Assembly: GCA_947846985.1 (NCBI GenBank)
Contig: CANTUZ010000003.1
Span: 55,748,096 to 55,812,095 of the forward strand
Reading direction: 5' to 3'
Length of the DNA stretch: 64,000 nucleotides
Source of the DNA: Fratercula arctica
Taxonomy: Eukaryota > Chordata > Aves > Charadriiformes > Alcidae
The position numbers were made by a program, and so were the translations under genes. Numbering within the stretch: the stretch's first letter is position 1; each line of letters starts with the position of its first letter. The notes beneath the pieces were generated by a model. That model had not been told where the DNA came from, did no database searches, and saw nothing but the letters and a program-made list of their open reading frames with translations. Positions 55,572-64,000 of this stretch are shown piece after piece.

Positions 55572-58500
55572 CTGAGGTTCATAAAATCTGTTGGGGACTC
55601 TGTAGGAGAAATGAGAGAAATTAAAAGAAGCAGGAAAGAGAAGGGAGAAAAGATAATTGTGAAGATGCAGACAGAGAAACAAGAAAAGAGGAGAATGGAA
55701 ATATCATAACGGGGTTGGGGGGAAGTGTTAACATAAGTAAAAAATTAAAAGAACAAAATCAGATTCAATACTAGGAAGAAAAGGACCAAAGGAAGTTGTC
55801 TGTGCTAGAAAAGGATATAGTTTGATAAAAAGCAGAAGACATCAGATAATATGAGAAGCCATATGAGGTGGAAAAGCCATATACCTAATCAAATATTTGC
55901 ATGAGAATGTCAGTAGAGGTACTGTGGGTTAAACAAGATGAATATGGCTGGCAGATAGACTAGGAGTGGTGCTCTGCACAGCCTGGCATAATGGGAAATG
56001 TCCCTGAAGCACGCCTTGCTGAAAGGAGGAACTGGTCGGTGTGGTGATGGTGAGTTGAACCTCCTGAGATGCCTGCACGGTCCCCAGGGATTGCAGACAG
56101 CCAGCTGGCACAAGTCATTAAGTACAGCAGATTTTTTTCATTTCAGGGTGAAGATTGTGACTCTCTGTGGTTAGGAATGAGTCTTGTGACTACACCACCT
56201 CCAGGTTTGATTATCATAAAAGTTTCCTATGAGACACTCCCTAGCCATCTCCTGCTGCTGCAGAGCACAGCTGCCCACAACTGAGTTACATTTCCAGACT
56301 GGCAAAAAAGGTCTTTGTGAGAATACCAGTTAGGCTACACTTGGTCCTTTGTCTCCCTTGACAGTCTAAGAGACACCCAAGGAGATGGAGAACATGGGAG
56401 ATTTACATTGCAAACACAGCTTGGAAAGGCAAGGCTTTCTGAGGATAAAATAGACATTTGTTTTGCAACAAATATGCCCTTTTCCATCTCTTTTTGTGCT
56501 ATCTGTGCAGCCTACGTGTATCTCATGCCATAAACTAGAGAAAAGAATGAGTCTTGCTTTGAGCTAGAACAGCTGAGTCTACTGCACCCCACCTGAGGTT
56601 GCTGATTGACTTTGCACCCCCTCAGCTTACTCCTTGCATCAGACTGATAAAGTTAAAGCACAGCACAGGGGAGTGTTTGTGGTTCTAAGCTGGAAAAGAC
56701 ATCATAAAATCTTTGTATTAGACTTACCATGCTATTGTAGTGACCTATAATGGCCAAAGCAGGAACAGAGCTGGTGGTAGAACCCCTGCATCTGTATTCA
56801 GATGAGAATGTCACGTGTAATGTGACAAATCGGATAACAGTCTTGTCTTTCTTCAGCAGAGAATTAAACTGACCTATGGTATTCCCTTATTTCCTTGGGA
56901 GCTCTCCTAGAACTCAACCTCAATTTCAGCCCTCAATTACTTGTGCATTTTATGTTGTCTGCATTGAGGTCCCTACTTCTGTTCCAGTATCATATTACGG
57001 CTATTCTACACTACTTAAGGTTTATTTTCTGCTCTATGGTGATACCACTTCAATCATTCTGGGAAAGGCTGGTTGTGTAATTATAAACGATTCAAGGCTA
57101 AACAATATATTTGTCCAGAAAATATGTTTTTGAGGTAAATTTTGCTCCCCCTAACAGCTTCTATTTCTACGTTAGTTTGCTTCATGAATCACATGATAAC
57201 GCAGTTAGAAAATGCAACATACTTTCTGAAGTTGTAGATGAAAATAGATGCAACATTAGTAAAAAGTCAACCGAAAACAGCAAGATCTTTAAAATCACAA
57301 GCACACTTGACTGAACAGTTACAAGTGTCATTTTAGTCACCCTAAAGCTGCTTATTTCAAAGCTGCAAAATAGATGTATTGACAGTTGCACAGGAATGAA
57401 CTTTAAAGATACATAAAGGCAGCAGAGGTCAACCAAACTCTGAATAAATGTTAAAGTGCCAGAGGCTCATGAGGAAGTGCAAGAAATTCTGATGTTGTTG
57501 CTGTCCCTGAGACCAAGAGAAAGAATTAACAATACTCCCAGTGCGGTGCCCTGAAGTTGGAGCAAAGGGATTCCAAGCACTGTCTTGTCCCAGAAAAGGA
57601 AGAAAAGAGATCAGTGCTGACCAGCTTCGCCACTACTGCCCCGAGGGAACTGCTGCAAAACCTTAGCTAGAAAGGGAAAGTCTACAAAGTGTCTTCTAAT
57701 CCTGCCAGCCACAGTCTTTTTCCGAAGAAAGGGGGAAGGACTCTATTTTTACCCTTGTTTCCCCATCTGTCTTTGAAATTATTTGCACCTTTATGCAAAT
57801 TTAATAAGTGCACGTATATGTATATGCAAATATATATGAATCTGGAAGACTGCTTTTGCCTTTAAAGCTTTCTGAGTGATGAGAACCAAGTTGAGAGTTT
57901 CCATGTTCATTTCTGCTGATGTCCTTATGGAGATTTTCAGAAACAGAGTTCAGGACAGTGCCAAATATTGATCTATTGTCAAAAACCCTACTTTTCCCAG
58001 CAAGTTCAACAACAGACAGGCTTCAAGGCATAAGGCAGGATATGTTTCTCTATCAGTTGAGAGGAATTTATCTGGAAGCTGAGTTTTGCTACTAGAGCTT
58101 GGTTTTCCCTCATCCCTTATGGCCTCCAGCAGCAGGGGCAGCCCTGCGTTTCTCAGTGCCCTCTCAGGAAAGAGGAGCCATTCCGGCAGCTGGCCCAGGA
58201 GCGGGTGCACAGCTCACCTGCACCCTGCATTTCCCACCTTCCACAGACATGCTTCGATGCGTGGCACCTAGGACTGTATGGGCCACCTTTTGACTTGCCA
58301 GCTGCACTCCCTAATGACTTTTACTTGTGGAAGAGATCTGGCAAGGAAGAGATTGAAGTGGCAGGTTTTTTCCTCAGCCTGTTGCACATCATGTATTATT
58401 TTCACTTGTTCTGAAGTTGCCCATATGTTGGTCCTTTAGATAAAGCTCCAAAGCCAGATGGTACAAATAAAATACGTAATGAGACTGTCTGCCCTTGTGA

Positions 58501-61500
58501 GAAGAGATCATTTCCTAACATTAGGAAATGCTAACTGTAAGTAGATGCATGGAGCTGCAGAAAAAGAGGTGGATGCCTGGAGGGATCCAGTTCAGTGCAA
58601 CACCCAAGGAGGGGAGTTTCTACCCAGCAAAGAAGAGCCTCTTGGCGCGTAAGACAGTCTTACTGAGAATGCTGAATGGCAACATTAAGGTAAGTTTGCT
58701 GTGCAATCGTGATGCGTGACTGCAATATGCATAGGAAGGCTTACCCTTACGAGCGCTGCAGCTGAAGGCATGGCTGTAGCCTGAGAAGAGCGCTGCCACA
58801 CCAACTGCACAGATAATAGCGGTGGAAACATTGTGGCACCACTTTCAGGATGGGTCCGGAGGACTTGCATCTGTACACTTTTTGCTAGCTTCCACTAAAG
58901 TCTGTGTGCCACGGCACCGTTGTATCTCATACGTGTACTAACTAGACTGAAAACGGCTGATATGCCTTCTTATGCTGCACTCGCACATCCCACTTGCACA
59001 GTACACATATCTTACTGTAGCTATTAATTATGCTCAGTAGCGTGTCCTTCCTGAAGTTTTGACTATTCACTACAACAATTACTTACTTCTAATAAAGTAT
59101 TATCACTGCACTTTCATTTAATAAGATTTACAAGCTGTAACTGTTCTGTTGTTTATAGACATCATTGCTTACAAAGCTCAGCTTAGCAAAGACTAGTTTG
59201 ATATGTGAGGTTTCAAATCCTAAAAATGGCTGCTACTACTACTAATTGTTATTATAAATATTTTTTTCTTTATCTTATGTCTATCTTACTCATCAGACTC
59301 GTGATAAAGTCACCTGAGAAGGCAATATCGTAATGGTGCATAGCAAAATTTGGCCTTAACACAGATTTGTGTGTTACAAATATATATATGAAGTAAAAGA
59401 AAGAGGCAATTTCTTTGACAGCCCCTCTGCTTTGGAATGTGCAGACTGCTGCAATTTAGGTTATATCACAGGGATTTCTCATAGGGAAAATGCCGTTATA
59501 AAATGCTGGCTTCTACATTTTATTTCACTGTGTGTTCCTAGCTGTGCTAATGAGAGCCTTCAGCCTGTCTGCCTGTGTTTAACTCAATTTCCATTAAATC
59601 ATTGCAGTTCATCTTATGGTCCTACAGCACTCCAGAAATTTGTGAAAGTGTTCATTTAGATCTGAAAACGCCATAATTTATCAGCCAGACCCTTTTTAAC
59701 AGGAAACAGTCTTTTTATTTCTCTAAACATTTAGTTACCTGTCCCTGATTTGACTTCAGATGTCTCGCAATTACCAACAGCAGAACAAGAGTAGATAAGT
59801 ACGTCTTCAGGTGTTGTCAGTAAGAGCACAGTGGGTGAAGGGTGGCTGGAATGTTAATTGGAAGCCATTCTTTTCTTTTGAGTCAATTTTTATTATTTAG
59901 TTACACTGTTCTTTACTCTTCAATATCAGTGTTCTATCACTGAAAATACTCCTCAGATGACTGACCTGTGGGGAAGAGTTGTTCCGTGGGCATTTGACAG
60001 GAGGCTAACAGTTTGATGCAGAAACAAATTTAAGAGATGTCTTAATTTAAGCATGCTCCGTATAGTTGTTACATCATAGTGATGTAAAGATCCTGCTCTG
60101 AGCTGTATGAGTATCCTTGCCTTTAGAACAAAACATGCTATATGTGAATTTTATACTGTGCAGCTCAAACAGAGACTCCTACAACCACTATGGGAAGGGC
60201 AGATCTCAGTCATGTGTAGAAAATATACCTTGGGTCACTGTTTCCCTGATGATCCAGGCAACATCACATGAGGACATGAATGCTTTAGTAGGCATGAAGG
60301 TCCACTTCTGTAATGTAAAATTAAACCATTTTGTTTAAGTGATTTTTGTAAATGAGACATAATTGGAGCAGAGCAATCCAAGACTGTTTTTCAGATCAAG
60401 AAGTTAGGGAAGGTTGCACATATGTCAACAGTTGCAAGAGAACTTAAGTCAGACCATGGGCAGCTAACTAGATGTTAGGAGAGATGGAAAGACCCTTTCC
60501 TGTTGTAAAGGCTCTGTATGGGAAATTATGGTATTTTCTAATCAAAATGAAGAGTGCTCTTGGAACTATAAGATTAATTAATTTTTTTCCTACTTCAACG
60601 AGTAAACATATCTGGGGCTCGTAGAGTTTTTTCTTCCCTGAGTGTTCCCCAGAGATACTCCTTCTCAAGAGTATCTTTATGGGAAGAGAGAATTTAAACC
60701 TCTTTGTTATTCGTGCTGTTTGCACTTGCATTTTCTGTTCTCATGACACATCTTTCCCTCAGAACATATCCTGCTATGTGTACTTGAACCATGAGATGTT
60801 ATAGACTAGTTTTAGGAGCTGCCAGTTTCACATGATGAATTTCTAACAATTTCAGATTAGTTACACATTCAGTAATTTCTGTCCTGGTTTTAAAAGGGTT
60901 GTTACTGCCTCTTTAGTAGGGCAGATACCAAGTTCAGTAAAATTTCTGCTTTTGACTAACACTCGAGCAATATTGCCCCAGTGTTCACTTCTTGTTTATG
61001 CAGACCGAGGAAGTGGAAGTAGAATTCTGTGTGAAGGATTCACACTAAAAAGGGATGGGCTGTTGACTTGTGAAAATGCTTAACCAAAACATCTTTATTA
61101 AAATATAAAAAATCTCATTGGTAATATCTTCCTACTGAAGAAAATACGAAAGATCCATTTACTTACAAAATAAGTTAAACCAGTAATAAGCAGAAATACT
61201 TGCCAGCCAGCTAGGGCCTAAGACAATGCTCCTTTAAGTATTTCAGTGGATTGTAAGAGATACATTCTCATACAACTAATGCTCTGGTGACACATTAATG
61301 TGAATGTTGTAAACATCTACAGATAGCTTACAGATAAAAGAGGTAGCTTTAAAGATATATATAAACACAAAAGCTGCAAACATAGGCTTTGCTTGGAATA
61401 TTAAGACAGTTTTTCAGGCTTAATATAAGGTTGTAAATATTTTCTGATGCCTCTAGCAAGTGAAATAAATTTGACAAATTTGTAAATAGATAAAACGTGA

Positions 61501-61864
61501 GACCACTGTGCTATTCCATTAAAATGAGGGGAAAGGTCACCAGCGTGCACCAGGTAAAGTGTAAGAGAGATCACAAAAATATGGTAGTGCAATATAACAT
61601 TTGCAGAGAATCATAAATGCAGTTAATACAACCTCAGAATGTAACGGGCTATACCACGGAGGTATAGCTGGATTATATCTGTACCAGTGTTGTTGGAGGC
61701 TAAATTCTGTAGGAGCTTTTGAGTGTTTTCATGGAATCAGCAATGCCTGGTACTAGAGGAATAAATTGTAGCACTATGTACTTAATATTAATCTATTTAA
61801 GGTAAAATAACATTAGAAATAATTTTGCCTTCAGACAACATTGAAGTTACAAAGATCCTATAAA
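55572..61864. other. Intergenic, no gene recognised
   Basis: About 6.3 kb. A purine-rich stretch (about 55600-55710) follows the CR1. Nothing else is recognisable; short open frames between 57.9 and 58.9 kb have no domain similarity or convincing splice sites. Confidence 0.5.
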
Positions 61865-62956
61865 ATGGGAAAAGCACCAGATATCTTGGTCTATCTTGAC
61901 TTAAGCAAGGCATTTGACACGGTCTCCCACAGCATCCTCATAGGGAAGCTTAGGAAGTGTGGGTTAGATGAATGGACAGTAAGGTGGATAGAAAACTGGT
62001 TGAAAGATAGAGCTCAGAGGGTTGTGATTAGGGGCACAGAGTCTAGTTGGAGGTCAGTGACGAGTGGTGTTCCCCAGGGGTCAGTACTGGGTCCAGTCCT
62101 CTTCAATATATTCATCAATGACCTGGATGAGGGGATAGAGTGCACCCTCAGCAAGTTTGCTGATGACACAAAGCTGGGGGGGGCGGCTGACACACCGGAG
62201 GGCTGTGCTGCCATACAGAGAGACCTGGACAGGCTGGAGATCTGGGCAGAGAGAAACCTTATGAAATTCAACAAGGGCAAGTGTAGGGTGCTGCACCTGG
62301 GGAGGAACAACCCCATGCACCAGTACAGGTTGGGGGCTGACCTGCTGGAGAGCAGCTCTGTGGAAAGAGATCTGGGAGTCCTGGTGGACAACAGGATGAC
62401 CATGAGCCAGCAAAGTGCCCTTGTGGCCAAGAAGGCCAATGGCATCCTGGGGTGCATCAAAAAGAGTGTGGCCAGCAGGTCAAGGGAGGTCATCCTCCCC
62501 CTCTACTCTGCATTGGTGAGGCCACACCTGGAGTACTGTGTCCAGTTCTGGGCTCCCCGGTTCCAGAAGGACAGGGAACTGCTGGAAAGGGTGCAGCAGA
62601 GGGCTACCAAGATGATTAGGGGACTGGAACACCTCTCTTATGAGGAAAGGCTGAGGGATTTGGGTCTCTTCAGTCTGGAAAAAAGACGGCTGAGGAGGGA
62701 TCTTATCAACACTTATAAATACTTAAAGGGTGGGTGTCAGGAGGATGGGACCAGGCTCTTGTCAGTAGTGCCCGGGGACAGGACAAGAGGCAATGGGCAC
62801 AAACTTGAGCACAAGAAGTTCCACCTAAACATGAGGAGGAACTTTACTTTGAGGGCGGCAGAGCACTGGAACAGGCTGCCCAGAGAGGTGGTGGAGTCTC
62901 CATCTCTGGAGACATTCAAAACCCGCCTGGACGTGTTCCTGTGCAACCTGCTCTAG
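61841..62956 (+). CDS. CR1 ORF2 C-terminal portion (reverse transcriptase), intact frame of 371 codons
   Basis: This is the C-terminal part of the CR1 ORF2 polyprotein (endonuclease-reverse transcriptase) that copies CR1 RNA at its insertion site. Visible: RT motif [15 protein letters not shown] (17-30, catalytic Asp20), VPQGS (77-81), motif C FADD (106-109, Asp108 and Asp109), then [30 protein letters not shown], the thumb/C-terminal blocks [37 protein letters not shown] and [19 protein letters not shown]. The endonuclease and N-terminal RT are absent. The ATG at 61841 lies at or before the truncation point and is not the natural start. The fragment cannot retrotranspose alone. It is not a host gene. 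Confidence 0.93.
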   Translation: MKLQRSYKMGKAPDILVYLDLSKAFDTVSHSILIGKLRKCGLDEWTVRWIENWLKDRAQRVVIRGTESSWRSVTSGVPQGSVLGPVLFNIFINDLDEGIECTLSKFADDTKLGGAADTPEGCAAIQRDLDRLEIWAERNLMKFNKGKCRVLHLGRNNPMHQYRLGADLLESSSVERDLGVLVDNRMTMSQQSALVAKKANGILGCIKKSVASRSREVILPLYSALVRPHLEYCVQFWAPRFQKDRELLERVQQRATKMIRGLEHLSYEERLRDLGLFSLEKRRLRRDLINTYKYLKGGCQEDGTRLLSVVPGDRTRGNGHKLEHKKFHLNMRRNFTLRAAEHWNRLPREVVESPSLETFKTRLDVFLCNLL

Positions 62957-63047
62957 GTGACCCTGCTCTGGCAGGGGGGTTGGACTAGATGATCTCCAGA
63001 GGTCCCTTCCAACCCTATGGTTCTATGATTCTATGATTCTATGATTA
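61865..63047 (+). mobile_element. Young CR1 retrotransposon, 5'-truncated, 3' half intact
   Basis: The element runs from inside the reverse-transcriptase domain to a complete 3' end (GGTTGGACTAGATGATCTCC, GGTCCCTTCCAACC, then three to four TTCTATGA octamers). 5' truncation is typical of target-primed reverse transcription. The coding part is uninterrupted, unlike all other CR1 copies in the window, so this is probably the most recent insertion. Confidence 0.95.
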
Positions 63048-63813
63048 AGACCGGTATTATGATAGACTAGTTCTGAAATGCATTTTTCCAACATATATTT
63101 TAGGTATTTTCGGTAACCAGGAAATCAGTCTTATTCAGAGTAGACTGGACAATCTCAATGGCCAAATGAAAACAGAATTCACATGCAAGAGCAAATTTTC
63201 ACTCACACAAAGGAGTGTAGTTTTGCTATCAGTGCACAGAACAGAACTCAATAAAATGTCAATTATTTTCTTTCCATACTGTGTTTGAAAAGTCATCACT
63301 TCGTTCTATGAAATTTTAATAGTAATAATATATTATCATGGTAACTAAATTTAACACCTAATTTCTTTATAAGTTTTAGTTTGAAATGCTTCAATTTCTT
63401 CTCCCACCTCCTGTGCATGTTGTAAGCACGCTTTTTACAGGATTTCCTCCTTACTAGCAATGAGATTGTCTTCAACAGACATAGACAGGTTCAGAATATT
63501 CTGCCTTTTCAAAACTCTCTCTAAAATTATTTCTTCTAGAAATCCAAACCAGATAACTGTCTTTCACATTTTCTCATAAATTGTTTTATAAATTTATTAT
63601 GGAAACTAATGTAAAAATTCCACAAGCTTTCCTGAGAGTAAGTTCAAATGTTTGTATGGCTGTGTGGTAAAAGACAGAGTAAAACTGGAAGAATTGCAAG
63701 TATTCTACAGTAGCATAAATAGAACATTTATCTTGCGAACAAGTTGTCTAGCTGTAAAAGTTCAGGAAATCTTTAGCTTGGGAATTATATCTGAGCATAA
63801 TTTTCAGAAGGCA
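63048..63813. other. Intergenic, nothing recognised
   Basis: AT-rich spacer between two CR1 copies. No feature recognised. Confidence 0.5.
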
Positions 63814-64000
63814 CAACTTGAGGCCATTTCCTTTTGTTCTATTGCTTGTTACTTAGGAGAAGAGACCGACGGCCATCTCCCTACAGCCTCCTTTCAGGTA
63901 GGTGATAAGGTCTCCCCTCAGTCTCCTTTTCTCCAGACTAAGCAGCCCCGCTTCACTCAAGACTTGTGCTCTAGACCCTTCACTATCTTTGTTGCTCTTC
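63814..64000 (-). mobile_element. CR1 fragment continuing past the window edge
   Basis: CAACTTGAGGCCATTTCCTT, GGAGAAGAGACCGACGGCC, AGCCTCCTTTCAGGTAG and TCTCCCCTCAGTCTCCTTTT are the reverse of CR1 sequence just 5' of the 3'UTR. The expected 3' tail is absent from the left side, so the copy is truncated there. The element continues to the right. Confidence 0.88.

Noticed and set aside
54906..55624. Several + strand open frames of 60-126 codons
   Set aside because: They are antisense shadows of the minus-strand CR1 copy at 54821-55571.
61841..61864. ATG at 61841 as a genuine start of a host gene
   Set aside because: The recognisable CR1 sequence begins a few codons later inside the RT domain. 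The ATG is flanking DNA at the truncation junction.
62014..62946. Minus-strand open frames of 69-159 codons
   Set aside because: They are antisense shadows of the intact CR1 ORF2 frame on the + strand.
1..64000. CRISPR arrays, operons, prokaryotic mobile elements, tRNA or rRNA genes
   Set aside because: No regularly spaced direct repeats, ribosomal signatures or A/B-box tRNA cloverleafs were found. The introns and CR1 elements show this is vertebrate nuclear DNA.

Overview
The window is nuclear DNA from a bird. Three things show this: numerous CR1 retrotransposon copies, some ending in the avian ATTCTATG-type 3' repeat; solo LTRs of an avian endogenous retrovirus family; and a vasoactive intestinal peptide precursor whose mature VIP carries the chicken/turkey-type residues (Ser11, Phe13, Val26, Thr28). 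The species cannot be named from this sequence alone.

Two protein-coding genes are supported, both on the + strand. (1) MYCT1: only its last coding exon (2912-3444) and 3'UTR are present, so the first exon must lie upstream of the window. (2) VIP: the complete gene, with a CpG-island promoter (CRE at 19398, TATA box at 19452), an untranslated exon 1, five coding exons (20070-24941), a short terminal exon holding the last two codons plus the 3'UTR (26519 to about 26810), and six introns. Spliced, it encodes a 198-residue prepropeptide with signal peptide, PHI-like peptide (residues 89-115), VIP (129-156, followed by the Gly-Lys-Arg amidation/cleavage signal) and a C-terminal peptide. MYCT1 next to VIP in the same orientation matches the gene order on human 6q25, as I recall it.

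Layout: 1-2911, probable MYCT1 intron with a (TTTG)n microsatellite, a solo LTR and a CR1 tail. 2912-3873, MYCT1 end. 3.9-16.6 kb, intergenic with a MIR-like relic. 16.6-19.4 kb, a CR1 fragment, then a CpG-rich zone with G-quadruplex-prone runs and paired inverted repeats upstream of VIP. 19.4-26.8 kb, VIP. 26.8-64 kb, a gene-free flank of about 37 kb carrying CR1 fragments of several ages, a MIR relic (45.3 kb), a mosaic of very old CR1 (47.6-50.0 kb), a hAT-type non-autonomous element with its target duplication (52.1 kb), a second solo LTR (53.0 kb), a 0.75-kb CR1 (54.8 kb), and a young CR1 with an intact 371-codon reverse-transcriptase-to-stop reading frame (61.87-63.05 kb). A last CR1 fragment runs off the right edge.

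I found no wholly new biological system. The points most worth a second look are the VIP precursor (a cassette-like, in-frame PHI exon and a PHI without an amidation glycine), the structured DNA upstream of its promoter, and the layered repeats downstream, several of which are degenerate enough to be missed by routine masking.
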